Shown: piece after piece, positions 40,558 to 48,883 of the stretch
Layout of the letters: each line of letters starts with the position of its first letter
How positions within the stretch are numbered: the stretch's first letter is position 1
Assembly (NCBI GenBank): GCA_963668585.1
Contig: OY764869.1
Span: 1,240,001-1,304,000, forward strand
Source: Bin87 sp963668585
GTDB taxonomy: Bacteria > Chloroflexota > Dehalococcoidia > Lucifugimonadales > UBA3495
Length of the DNA: 64,000 nt
Direction of reading: 5' to 3'
The notes under the pieces: generated by a model
Databases searched by the model: none
The model's input: the letters and a program-made list of their open reading frames with translations, nothing else
What the model was told of the DNA's origin: nothing
Position numbers and translations under genes: made by a program

Positions 40558-40693
40558 GCAGGGCCATTCGATTATTGACGAAAGACCCTGCAGCCCGCTC
40601 ATCCTGACCCTGTCGAAGGACGAGCGGACGGTGAGCAGGGAACCGTTCCGGCCACAGCAATCGCCTTTCGCCAGGATAATCAATTGGCCCTGC
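40558..40693. mobile_element. Near-complete MITE-like element with terminal inverted repeats
   Basis: 136 bases. The left end GCAGGGCCATTCGATTATTG (40558) and the right end ATAATCAATTGGCCCTGC (to 40693) are inverted repeats with one or two mismatches. Inside is the CGCTCATCC...GGACGAGCG hairpin with TGACCCTGTCGAAGG and then GAGCAGGGAACCGTTCCGG. No coding capacity. This and the copy at 50446-50600 define the element. Confidence 0.8.
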
Positions 40694-40918
40694 CGGCGGC
40701 GGACCTCCCTCTCCCTGCTCTGTCGTCGCCATCAACGGATGGCTGGTCGGGCAATTGCAGATGGCGCGGCAAAGGGCATCAGTCCCCTTGCCGCGCACTG
40801 TTGTTGGCGGGGTTATCGCTTCCGGAGCGGCATCGTCCGGCAGCGAGTCTATGACGTGCAGGGCTTCATACACTCGGCCGCAGCGGAGGCTGACCTCCGG
40901 GCTCGCCGCCCGGGATGC
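40694..40918 (-). pseudogene. Fossil of the mutS2 3' end (Smr domain remnant)
   Basis: Read on the minus strand, this DNA gives YEALHVIDSLPDDAAPEAITPPTTVRGKGTDALCRAICNCPTSHPLMATTEQGEGG, which is clearly related to the end of the intact MutS2 at 41868 (VDEALNIIDSLLDDAALEGMTSLKIVHGKGTGALRRAIREYLTGHPLVATTEPGEGG). The His of HGKG is lost and there is no upstream coding context. It abuts the stop codon of the 303-residue FN3 gene. It marks a tandem duplication of [mutS2 end + FN3 gene]. Confidence 0.8.
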
Positions 40919-41830
40919 CTACGGTGTGGCGGTGGCGCTCAATTCTATGCTGTATAGCCCGACCCCGTCGGCGTAGGTTCCAGTTACACCAGAACCGTAG
41001 CCGCCGAGACCCACCACGTAAATTGCGGTTTGCGCATCTGCGGGTATGTCCCAGACTTCGCAGCCCAAACTGGGTGTTTCTGCCGCGACGTCCTCGTAGG
41101 TATTGTCTTGCCAAAACCCGATGCCCGCGTCGCTAACCATGATGGAGGATACCGCTTCGTACAATGTGGATTCGTGGTTGAAATCGTGTTCGTAAACTCC
41201 GCAAACCTGGACGAAACGGCGACCGGAACGAGGGGAGAAATCCTGGTTTGGGTCGTCTGCGTAGCTGAGATTTATGGTCTCGGGCGCCGAATGACTGGTC
41301 ATAATAAAGGATTGATCGTCGAAGCTGGATGCTACCGAGTCTCCAACCCCCAGGTATCCATCACCCAGTGGCAGCCCGGTTATCGGGCAGAAGCCGTCGC
41401 CGTGCTGGCCGGCCGGCTGCGCCGCCGTCGCCGACCAATCTGACCAATCCGAGTAACTGCCTCCGAAACGCTCTGATCCATCCGCAAGGTCCGTGGCCCT
41501 TATGATCGCGAAGTAGTTGTCCCCTTCATCCAGACCCTGGACCGTATAACTGGTCTGGCTGCCCACCACGGTGGTGTAGTGGAAAAGGCTCAGCCAGTCC
41601 CCGCCTGCGGTCTCAACCGGTTGTCCCTTGGTCCAGTTGATCCAGCCGATGGTGTAAAACTGCGCTCCCTGGATACTGGCCCAGGAAATTTCGATCTCGC
41701 CGCCGTTTTCGGTCGCCGCCACAGACGGCCGCTCAGGCTTCGTCAGCGCCGCCGGAGTAGCCGCAATTCCGGCGGCCAATAGCGCCGCCGCCAATACAAA
41801 CAGTGGAATGGTCCTTGTCAGTTTATTCAA
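40919..41830 (-). CDS. Secreted fibronectin-type protein, paralog without protease domain
   Basis: A 303-residue protein from a TTG start with GGGGGCC upstream. The signal peptide is IPLFVLAAALLAAGIAATPAALT. Residues about 33-130 are FN3-like (RPSVAATENGGEIEISWASIQGAQFYTIGWINW), nearly the same as the protease-bearing neighbour. The PAGQHGDGFCPITGLPLGDGYLGVGDSV region and a beta-rich C-terminal part with conserved Cys (QVCGVY, SLGCEVWDIPADAQTAIYVVGL) match residues 130-290 of the neighbour. It ends where the protease domain begins in the other copy. Function unknown; surface binding is plausible from the FN3 domain. Confidence 0.8.
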   Translation of the reverse strand: MNKLTRTIPLFVLAAALLAAGIAATPAALTKPERPSVAATENGGEIEISWASIQGAQFYTIGWINWTKGQPVETAGGDWLSLFHYTTVVGSQTSYTVQGLDEGDNYFAIIRATDLADGSERFGGSYSDWSDWSATAAQPAGQHGDGFCPITGLPLGDGYLGVGDSVASSFDDQSFIMTSHSAPETINLSYADDPNQDFSPRSGRRFVQVCGVYEHDFNHESTLYEAVSSIMVSDAGIGFWQDNTYEDVAAETPSLGCEVWDIPADAQTAIYVVGLGGYGSGVTGTYADGVGLYSIELSATATP

Positions 41831-41867
41831 TTGTTGGCCCCCTGTATTCCTTGAGGATTTGATGTAG

Positions 41868-44288
41868 TTAGCGCAATTGCACCACTGTCACCCCGGCGGC
41901 GGCGCCTCCCTCTCCCGGCTCTGTGGTCGCCACCAGCGGGTGTCCGGTCAGGTATTCGCGGATGGCGCGGCGCAGGGCTCCGGTGCCCTTGCCGTGGACG
42001 ATCTTCAGCGAGGTCATGCCCTCCAGCGCGGCATCGTCCAGCAGAGAATCTATGATGTTGAGGGCTTCGTCCACGCGGTAGCCGTGCAGGTTGACCTCAG
42101 GGCTGAGCGTCCGTTTTGCCTCGGGGCGGCGATAGACCACGCCGGCCTGCTCGGCGGCGGGATGGACGCGGTCGGCGGGTCGGTCCAGTTGGTACACGGG
42201 CAGGCGGGCACGCATGCTGCCGATGGTCACCTCGATTTCCTGCTGCTCGTTGGGCGGCGTCACCACCTCCACTGGCCGGGACACCCCGCGGATGTACACG
42301 CGGTCGCCGACGCGCAGATCGTGGTACCAGGGCGGACGCTCCACCGGTATGGGAGCCCACTCGGGCGACACGATCTCGCGCTGAGCATCGGCCAGACGCT
42401 GGCGTTCTGCCTGCAGGTCCACGTCGGATTGGCGCGATTCGCGCCCCGATGCGGCCTGCCGGTCCTGTTGCCGTCGCAGCGAGCGTTCAGCCTGTCGGAT
42501 GCGCCCGGCAACCTCGGCGATTTCCGCCGCCAGTTCCCGGCGGGCGTCTTCGACCAGTTGGGATTTGGTGTCCTCCACCGCGTCCAGGCGTTCGGCGATT
42601 TCGTGCTCGTGCTGGCGCGCGTCGGCCAACGCCTGCTCGGCCTGCTGGCGCAGTTCCGACACAGTGAGGCGTTCTTCCTGGAGTTCCTGCAGCAGCAGGT
42701 CGGTCTGCACGTGAGACGGCTCCAGATGGGTCTGCGCGCCGGCTATGACGGACTCCGGCAGCCCCAGGCGGGCGGCAATGGTCAGGGCGTAACTGCGTCC
42801 AGGGACGCCGTGGGTCAGGCGATACGTGGGTTCCAGCGTGCGTGGGTTGAGGTCAACGCTGGCGTTGACCATGCCCGGTTCTTCCTGCGCCAACCGCGCC
42901 ACGTTGCGGTGATGCGTGGTCGCCACCACCATCGCGCCGCGATCTCTGAGATGGGCCAGCAGCGCGATGGCCAGCGCGGAACCCTCTTCGGGGTCGGTGG
43001 CGGATCCGAGTTCGTCGATGAGGATGAGAGACCGGGAAGTCGCCACTTCCATGATCTGCCTCAGGTTGCGAATGTGGCTGCTGAAAGTGGACAGCGACTC
43101 AAAAATGCTCTGCTGGTCGCCGATATCTGCGTAGATGCCGTCGAACAGGGGCAGGTCGACCTCGTTGGCGGGCACCTGGAGTCCTGAGTGGGCCATCAGC
43201 GCCAGCAGCCCAACCGTCTTGAGGGCAACGGTTTTGCCGCCCGCGTTGGGGCCGGTGACGAGCAGCACCGGATGCTCAGCGTCAATGGCGATGGTGGTCG
43301 GCACAACGTCGCCGGTCAGCAGAGGGTGGCGCGCGCCGGTGAGCCGCAGCCGACGCGGTTCTCCCGCGTCCGGCAGGTTGGGAGCGACGGCGCGCAGCAT
43401 GATGGCGTAGCGACCCTTGGCCGCGGCCAGGTCCAGGCGGCCCAGCAGGTGCAGCATCAGGGTGATGTCCTCGGCGTAACGGCCAACCAGGGAGGACAGT
43501 TCACGCAGCACCCGTTCCTCTTCGCGCTGCTCGGCCAACCGCGTTTCCCGCCACCGGTTGCCCAGGTCTATGGCGGGCATGGGCTCGATGAACACCGTTG
43601 CGCCGCTGTCGGACACGTCATGCACTATCCCGGGAGCCTGGCCCTTGAAGTCGTTCTTGATGAGCAGCACCATGCGTCCGTTGCGCTCGGTGACGATGTC
43701 CTCCTGCGCGACGCCGGAGCGCTGGTACCTGCGCAGGGCGCGCTGCATCACATCGTTGAGGGACGAATAGGCCGAGCGGGACTCCCGGCGCAGGCGGGAC
43801 AGTTCCGGCGATGCGTCGTCCAGCAGGTCGCCGGTGGGGCTGATGGCGCGGTTCACCGCGCTTTCAAGGTCGGGCAGGTCGGGCAGATTCTGGGTGACCG
43901 TGCCCAGCAGCGGCAGATCCTCCCGGTGAGACAGGGCGGTGCGGTTCCAACGCGCCGCAGCGGCCAGCGAGCCGAGATTTCGGAGTTCCGCTCCGGAAAG
44001 GATGCCGCCCAGCGATGCGCGCTGCACTGCGGGGCGCAGATCTTCGGCGGGTCCGAGTTCCAGCGCGCCGGAAGTATCGAGCAGCCGGCGTGCCTCGGCG
44101 GTTTCCTGCTGGCGGACGGCTACGTCGCGGGGGTCGGAGGCCGGAGCGAGTTCGACGGCGGCTTCAGCCCCGACGGCGGTGCGGGTCTCGGAGGTCAGAT
44201 GCCGCCGTATTTCGTCAAATTCAAGCAGCCCCAGCGCGCGCCGGAAACTGCCGTCGGAAGGTGTGGTTTGTTCGTCCGCCGTGGTCAT
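41868..44288 (-). CDS. mutS2: Endonuclease MutS2
   Basis: An 806-residue MutS2. The start MTTADEQTTPSDGSFRRALGLLEFDEIRRHL is the usual family opening; the longer upstream frame has no support. The MutS core helices (AEARRLLDTSGALELGPAEDLRPAVQRASLGGIL) are followed by the ATPase with VTGPNAGGKTVALKTVGLLALMAHSGLQVPA (Walker A) and LILIDELGSATDPEEGSALA (Walker B). A coiled coil of about 120 residues, a KOW-like part and a C-terminal Smr domain (VNLHGYRVDEALNIID... HGKGTGALRRAIREYL) complete it. MutS2 suppresses recombination and rescues collided ribosomes. The 3' end was duplicated downstream as a fossil. Confidence 0.95.
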   Translation of the reverse strand: MTTADEQTTPSDGSFRRALGLLEFDEIRRHLTSETRTAVGAEAAVELAPASDPRDVAVRQQETAEARRLLDTSGALELGPAEDLRPAVQRASLGGILSGAELRNLGSLAAAARWNRTALSHREDLPLLGTVTQNLPDLPDLESAVNRAISPTGDLLDDASPELSRLRRESRSAYSSLNDVMQRALRRYQRSGVAQEDIVTERNGRMVLLIKNDFKGQAPGIVHDVSDSGATVFIEPMPAIDLGNRWRETRLAEQREEERVLRELSSLVGRYAEDITLMLHLLGRLDLAAAKGRYAIMLRAVAPNLPDAGEPRRLRLTGARHPLLTGDVVPTTIAIDAEHPVLLVTGPNAGGKTVALKTVGLLALMAHSGLQVPANEVDLPLFDGIYADIGDQQSIFESLSTFSSHIRNLRQIMEVATSRSLILIDELGSATDPEEGSALAIALLAHLRDRGAMVVATTHHRNVARLAQEEPGMVNASVDLNPRTLEPTYRLTHGVPGRSYALTIAARLGLPESVIAGAQTHLEPSHVQTDLLLQELQEERLTVSELRQQAEQALADARQHEHEIAERLDAVEDTKSQLVEDARRELAAEIAEVAGRIRQAERSLRRQQDRQAASGRESRQSDVDLQAERQRLADAQREIVSPEWAPIPVERPPWYHDLRVGDRVYIRGVSRPVEVVTPPNEQQEIEVTIGSMRARLPVYQLDRPADRVHPAAEQAGVVYRRPEAKRTLSPEVNLHGYRVDEALNIIDSLLDDAALEGMTSLKIVHGKGTGALRRAIREYLTGHPLVATTEPGEGGAAAGVTVVQLR

Positions 44289-44325
44289 GAACGGAATTAT
44301 AGCATCGGCGCAAGCCGTCCTTCGT

Positions 44326-44607
44326 TCACAGCCGCAACTCGCTATGGGAACCGAGGCGCGCCAATTCCAGAACATCGTCCCCGATCTTGCGATAAATCAA
44401 AACCAGGTCGGGCATCACGTGGCAATCTCGATAATCGGCCCAATTACCGGACAAAGCATGATCTCGAAGTCGTTGCGGCAGAGTCTCATCATTTCCCAGT
44501 GACGTTATGGTGAGATTCAAGACGGCATCCAACGATTCCCTGCGTTGACCCCTCTTCTCTCTCCGGTAATCTCGCCTGAACAACGAGGTCCGCCTAATCG
44601 TCCTCAT
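44326..44607 (-). CDS. YafQ/RelE-family mRNA interferase toxin
   Basis: A 93-residue basic protein. LPQRLRDHALSGNWADYRDCHVMPDLVLIYRKIGDDVLELARLGSHSELRL matches YafQ closely, including the catalytic His in GSHSEL and the Asp and Arg of DHALSGNW...YRDCH. YafQ cleaves mRNA in translating ribosomes. It overlaps the upstream antitoxin frame by 14 bases. The N-terminus (RTIRRTSLFRRDYRREKRG) is the typical RelE start. Confidence 0.92.
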   Translation of the reverse strand: MRTIRRTSLFRRDYRREKRGQRRESLDAVLNLTITSLGNDETLPQRLRDHALSGNWADYRDCHVMPDLVLIYRKIGDDVLELARLGSHSELRL

Positions 44608-44863
44608 CGCTGTTGAGATCAGCCATCAGTTCGGCCACGGTGTCGAAGGTGGGCAAGTCTGGGGAATTCAGTTCTTCCATCGCGGCTATTGTTTTAGGCC
44701 CGGGGATGATGCAGTCGAAAGGCAGTTCGGTGTCCGTAGCCGTATGCAAGAGCATGATGCGAAAGGCGTCGGAAATAGTAAAGTCATGACGCTTCAACAC
44801 GGCTTTTACTTTTTCCCAAACCTGTGGATCGACTTCAGCGGTTGCCTTCACAACAATTCCCAT
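44594..44863 (-). CDS. RelB/DinJ-family antitoxin
   Basis: An 89-residue protein. KATAEVDPQVWEKVKAVLKRHDFTISDAFRIMLLHTATDTELPF is the ribbon-helix-helix DNA-binding part of DinJ (residues about 6-50). The acidic C-terminus (FDTVAELMADLNSDEDD) would wrap the toxin. It is encoded first and overlaps the YafQ toxin gene, the normal type II arrangement, and is expected to repress its own promoter. Confidence 0.92.
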   Translation of the reverse strand: MGIVVKATAEVDPQVWEKVKAVLKRHDFTISDAFRIMLLHTATDTELPFDCIIPGPKTIAAMEELNSPDLPTFDTVAELMADLNSDEDD

Positions 44864-44925
44864 CGTAGTCGACGCCTCCTCGCTAGAATGTGATTCGCGC
44901 GGAAATCATGGTAGCACACGACGTT

Positions 44926-45729
44926 TCAGCCACCCCACCGCAAAGGATACACGCGGCTCTGGTAGAGCAATGCGCCGACCCGATCCAGCGCGGCGCGGTT
45001 CGGTTCGCGCACGTCCAGCCGACGCTCCAGGGTGATGGACGCCAGCCGGCCGAGCATATCGCACTCCCTGACGAACCCGTTGACGGTGGCGGCCTCTCCG
45101 CCCAGCGCGACATAATCCAGCCGGTTGAGCCAGGGTCGCCACTGATTCTCCAACACCTCCGCCGCCTTGACGTAAAGTCGGTGAATCTGGCCTTCACGCA
45201 CGCGCTGGAACCTGCGTTGCGACGTGCCGCCGGCATGGTGCTTGCTCTTCACGTAGCGGGTGTCGGTTTTGGACACCTGGAGTTTGTCGCCTTCATACAC
45301 GGCGATGGCATAGCGTCCCAGCCTGACCAACGCGACCCCAACGGTAAATTCGGTGGAGAGCAGGGAGCGCAGGGGTTGGTCGCGGATTCCGCTTTCCAAC
45401 CCGCCGTCGTTCAACGGGAAGGGAGGCAACACCGCCAATCCATCGTTTCCGACCCGGTATGCTGCGAGGCCCGTGGGCGAGCGCAGCAACTGGCTGCTGG
45501 CGCGCTCAAGAGCATCGATCCATCCGGGCCCGCCTTCGAGTTTAGCAAGAGCGGCGACGCTGACGACGTCGGCATCGTTGGCAGAAGCGGCCGACAGGTG
45601 CAGCGATTCGACCGGCGCTTCCGAACCCGCAATCTGCCCAAGTCGGTCCAACAACCGTTCAACCTGGTTGGCGAATAGCGTCTGGCCCGGACGCAGACCG
45701 AAGGTTGTTGATTCGTTTGTTGTTGGCAT
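44926..45729 (-). CDS. VLRF1-like (eRF1-superfamily) peptidyl-tRNA hydrolase candidate
   Basis: A 267-residue protein. The central VALVRLGRYAIAVYEGDKLQVSKTDTRYVKSKHHAGGTSQRRFQRVREGQIHRLYVKAAEVL (about 130-193) fits the Vms1-like release factor 1 (VLRF1) domain: a strand-loop with GGTSQRRF, where Gln-171 would correspond to the catalytic Gln. DYVALGGEAATVNGFVRECDML is the following conserved part. Vms1/VLRF1 cleaves peptidyl-tRNA on stalled 60S/50S complexes; the bacterial acVLRF1 group shares this. Assignment rests on motif resemblance. The gene is divergent from the DinB fusion and close to the toxin-antitoxin pair. Confidence 0.65.
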   Translation of the reverse strand: MPTTNESTTFGLRPGQTLFANQVERLLDRLGQIAGSEAPVESLHLSAASANDADVVSVAALAKLEGGPGWIDALERASSQLLRSPTGLAAYRVGNDGLAVLPPFPLNDGGLESGIRDQPLRSLLSTEFTVGVALVRLGRYAIAVYEGDKLQVSKTDTRYVKSKHHAGGTSQRRFQRVREGQIHRLYVKAAEVLENQWRPWLNRLDYVALGGEAATVNGFVRECDMLGRLASITLERRLDVREPNRAALDRVGALLYQSRVYPLRWGG

Positions 45730-45824
45730 GGTGAATGATAACCGATTACGCGCGGCGTGGAGAACGGCCCTGGTGTGCCATAATGTCCGCCAACAAAAAA
45801 TGGACCAGGCTTACAGGCGGTTTT

Positions 45825-46976
45825 ATGGTTTCCCACGATTTTCAGGCCGACCACGATTCTCCATTCATTCCGTTGATTGAGCGTCGAGACCGCGCCCTGC
45901 GCCGCCTTGACGATGGCCACGCCGCCCTGCTCGACGCGTTGAGCGGCGTCAGCGAAGCCGAGGCGTTCCTGGGTTCCCGATGGTCGGTGTGGGAGGTGAT
46001 GCAGCACCTGTTGACGGAGAACTTCGTGCAGGCTCTGGAGGAGATCGCCTCCGGCGAACGGGAAATGCTCCCGCCCTTCGACCCGCGCGCGGACCGAATC
46101 GCCGCCGACGTGGCGCGTCTGGAGGCCAACTACCGACGGTTCCGCGCTCTGATCACCGGCCTGTCCCCTGCGCAACTCGACCTGCCCGCCACGCCGTACA
46201 ACCCTGAGAACAACTTCCCCGCCCTGTCGCTGCTGGACCTGATTGAACGCACATCCGGACACGAAGGGAATCATGCCCGGCAGGTGGTGGAAACCCGCAA
46301 ATTCGTGGACGCCTTCCGGTCTGCGGAACGGGCGATCACGGTGGCGGGTCTGGGCACTGGCGGCCATGAGTCGGCGCCCGTTCAGACACGCGAACTGCTC
46401 GCCAATGCCGATTACGTCGTGGGATCGCCGACGGCGTTGTCGGTGGCGCGTCGCTGGATTCGCTCGGTGGAACTCCCGCTGAACGCGGGCAACCGGGCGG
46501 AACTGATCAACCGTCTGGTCAGGGACATACGGGCGGGCCTGTGGTCGATGGTCGTAACGCTGGGCGACCCGGCCGAGTCCATGCCGTCGTTGCTGGCGGA
46601 TCTCGGTGATGCGGTGGGCAGCGTATCGGTGCAACCCGCGCCCGGGTTCTATCGGCTTGCCCTGGCGCAGGCGGGGTTGTCGCCCCTGGATGCCATCTTT
46701 GGCTCCGTGGAGCGGGCCGGCGATGTTCCGAAGCTTCTGGCATCCGGCAGGTCGGTGGTCGTGCTCGGCGCGGACGACGCCGGCGACTGGAGCGGCACGG
46801 CAACCCGCCTTGCCGAAGCGGACGTGCCCGCAGACTCTCCGGCGGAGTTGGTCAGCAACCTGTCGGCGGATGCGTCGGTGTCTTCGATGCCTCTCGGCGG
46901 ACTGATCGGGTCGGCGGCCGGCGACGCCGACGCGGCGGTTGATTCAGCGCTGATACTGCGGCCCGGTAGTCCGTAG
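45825..46976 (+). CDS. DinB-like domain fused to a tetrapyrrole methylase-like domain
   Basis: A 383-residue protein (start MVSHDFQADHDS; the ribosome site is weak). Residues 1-165 are a DinB/YfiT-like four-helix bundle with the metal triad His-61, His-146 and His-150 (WSVWEVMQHL; SGHEGNHARQVVE). Residues 171-383 begin ITVAGLGTGGHESAPVQTRELLANADYVVGSPTALSVARRW, the start of a tetrapyrrole methylase (CbiE/CobL-like) fold, and continue with SMVVTLGDPAESMPSLL and SVSVQPAPGFYRLALAQAGLSP. The domain pair is unusual. A thiol-dependent transferase plus methylase role is only speculation. It is monocistronic. Confidence 0.7.
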   Translation: MVSHDFQADHDSPFIPLIERRDRALRRLDDGHAALLDALSGVSEAEAFLGSRWSVWEVMQHLLTENFVQALEEIASGEREMLPPFDPRADRIAADVARLEANYRRFRALITGLSPAQLDLPATPYNPENNFPALSLLDLIERTSGHEGNHARQVVETRKFVDAFRSAERAITVAGLGTGGHESAPVQTRELLANADYVVGSPTALSVARRWIRSVELPLNAGNRAELINRLVRDIRAGLWSMVVTLGDPAESMPSLLADLGDAVGSVSVQPAPGFYRLALAQAGLSPLDAIFGSVERAGDVPKLLASGRSVVVLGADDAGDWSGTATRLAEADVPADSPAELVSNLSADASVSSMPLGGLIGSAAGDADAAVDSALILRPGSP

Positions 46977-47048
46977 GCCGGCGGTATGGTAAATTTTTAG
47001 TGCAACAGCCAGCCGGACAGACTACCGCCTGGCAACGGAGGAAACAGA

Positions 47049-47945
47049 ATGGCAGAGCGGATTGGATTCGTCGGGCTGGGAATCATGGGCAAGCCCATGG
47101 CCCGCAACCTGATGGCGGCCGGCTATGAACTCACGGTCTATGACATCGTGGGCGAACCCGTGGAAGAGTTGGCCACCGAGGGAGCGACCGCGGCGTCCTC
47201 CCCGGCCAGCGCGGCGACGGGCAACGCTCGGACTATCACCATGCTGCCCGATTCGGCGGATTCGGAGCGGGCGATACTGGGGCCGGATGGCGTGCTGGAA
47301 GGCGCGGACGCCGGATCGGTAATCATCGATATGAGCAGCATCGCTCCGTCGATGTCCCAGAAGATTGGCGCGGCGTGCGCCGAAAAGGGCGTCAAGTTCC
47401 TGGACGCGCCGGTCAGCGGCGGCGAACCGGGCGCAATCAACGGCACGCTGGCCGTCATGGTGGGCGGCGACCAGGCGGTGTTCGATGACAGCAAGGCCGT
47501 GCTGGACGTGGTCGGCGGCAACGTGGTGCTGACCGGCGACGTGGGCGCAGGGAACATCACCAAACTGGCCAACCAGATCATCGTCGCGGCCAACATCGAG
47601 GCGCTCAGCGAAGCGATGGTGCTGGCTCAGAAGGCCGGCGTTGACCCCGAGCGCGTGTTCAACGCCATACGGGGCGGCCTGGCCGGCAGCGCGGTGATGG
47701 AAGCCAAGGGCCCGATGATGCTGGACCGCAACTTCCGCGCCGGTTTCCGCATCCGCCTGCACCAGAAGGACCTGCGCAACGTCCTGCAAACTGCCGGTGA
47801 ACTCAACGTGCCGTTGCCGGTAACCGCTTTGGTCCAGCAGATGCTGGGGTCGCTGATCAACGACGGCGAGCAGGATGCCGACCATGCGGCCATCCTGCAC
47901 TTCATCGAGAAGTTGGCCGGCGTGGAGGTGCAGCGCGGCGGGTGA
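47049..47945 (+). CDS. 2-hydroxy-3-oxopropionate reductase-like beta-hydroxyacid dehydrogenase
   Basis: A 298-residue HIBADH/GarR-family enzyme. MAERIGFVGLGIMGKPMARNLMAAGYELTVYD carries the GxGxxG dinucleotide-binding turn. LDAPVSGGEPGAINGTLAVMVGG is the substrate-binding signature, and GAGNITKLANQIIVAANIEALSEAM has the catalytic Lys about residue 177. FRIRLHQKDLRNVLQTAGELNVPLPVTALVQQML fits the family end. It oxidises or reduces beta-hydroxyacids such as tartronate semialdehyde with NAD(P). GGAGGA precedes the ATG. The RraA-like gene nearby has a related substrate class, but they are not in one operon. Confidence 0.9.
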   Translation: MAERIGFVGLGIMGKPMARNLMAAGYELTVYDIVGEPVEELATEGATAASSPASAATGNARTITMLPDSADSERAILGPDGVLEGADAGSVIIDMSSIAPSMSQKIGAACAEKGVKFLDAPVSGGEPGAINGTLAVMVGGDQAVFDDSKAVLDVVGGNVVLTGDVGAGNITKLANQIIVAANIEALSEAMVLAQKAGVDPERVFNAIRGGLAGSAVMEAKGPMMLDRNFRAGFRIRLHQKDLRNVLQTAGELNVPLPVTALVQQMLGSLINDGEQDADHAAILHFIEKLAGVEVQRGG

Positions 47946-47978
47946 TTGCTCGGCTCCCCGAGCATGATGGGTGTATTC

Positions 47979-48007
47979 GTAGGGGCGGGTTTCAAACCCG
48001 CCCCTAC
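47979..48007. terminator. Intergenic hairpin between convergent genes
   Basis: A single perfect 29-base copy of the GTAGGGGCGGG hairpin between the GarR-like gene (ends 47945) and the enoyl-CoA hydratase (ends 48047 on the minus strand). Confidence 0.65.
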
Positions 48008-48046
48008 AGATTATGCGCCCGGTCTTTCTTGGAACCCGTCGGGCGA

Positions 48047-48865
48047 TTAATCAGGGAACCGTGAGCGGCTCCATTCCAAGGCGGCCCGCAGTCCACTCTC
48101 TTCGCGGATGCGTGCGAACTCGGCGTGCTCCGGAGTGTCCGCCGTGTCGAACTGGGTCATCAACTCAAGGTTGTGGTTGAGCGCCGACAGGAATCCGGCC
48201 GATTCCAGGGCGCGATTGACCGACAGTTTGGTGGTCTTGATGCCGATGGCGGAGATTCCGCGCATCTTCTGGGCCACCCGCTCGCACTCTGCGATCAGGT
48301 TGTCGTGGGGCACCACACGGTTGACCATGCCGATGCGGGCCGCCTCGTGGGCGTCGATGATGTCGCCGGTGAGCATCATCTCTTTGGCCAGGGCGAGATT
48401 CAGCGAGTAGGGCGTGATGAGGAAGGGCGCGCCGTAGCCGAGGCGGATTTCCGGTTCGCCCAGCATGGCGCGGTCGGACGCGATCTTTACGTCGCACACC
48501 TGCACCAGTTCGCAGGCGCCGCCCAGGGCATAGCCGTTCACGGCGGCAATCACGGGCTTGCTGAGGTTCCACACCATCAGGAAGGTCTCTATGTTGACCT
48601 TGAGGCGGGTGCGACGCCCATCCACCGGCAGCGGTTCGCCGGAGGGCCCGCTGGCCTCGGACTCGATATCAAACCCCGCCGAGAAGGCCCTGCCGGCTCC
48701 GGTCAGGATCACGACGCGAACGTCGGGGTTGGCCTCAATGGCCTCCAGAGCCTCGCGGAGTTCGGAGATCAGCGTGGGGCTGAGGGCGTTGAGCTTCTCA
48801 GGGCGGTTGAGGGTCAGGTATCCGATCCCCTCCCGCTCTTCGAATAGCAGGGTTTCAAAAGCCAT
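48047..48865 (-). CDS. Enoyl-CoA hydratase/isomerase family protein
   Basis: A 272-residue crotonase-fold protein. ILTGAGRAFSAGFDIESEA forms the first half of the oxyanion hole, PVIAAVNGYALGGACELVQVCDVKIASDRAMLGEPEIRLGYG the second, with the catalytic Glu position in the LGEPEIRLGYG stretch. AARIGMVNRVVPHDNLIAECERVAQKM and the C-terminal helices are also typical. Reactions in this family include hydration or isomerisation of acyl-CoAs; the specific substrate is unknown. It lies 18 bases before the cyclophilin stop in the same direction, so it is likely cotranscribed with it. Confidence 0.92.
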   Translation of the reverse strand: MAFETLLFEEREGIGYLTLNRPEKLNALSPTLISELREALEAIEANPDVRVVILTGAGRAFSAGFDIESEASGPSGEPLPVDGRRTRLKVNIETFLMVWNLSKPVIAAVNGYALGGACELVQVCDVKIASDRAMLGEPEIRLGYGAPFLITPYSLNLALAKEMMLTGDIIDAHEAARIGMVNRVVPHDNLIAECERVAQKMRGISAIGIKTTKLSVNRALESAGFLSALNHNLELMTQFDTADTPEHAEFARIREESGLRAALEWSRSRFPD

Positions 48866-48883
48866 GTCTTGACCTCATCGAGT

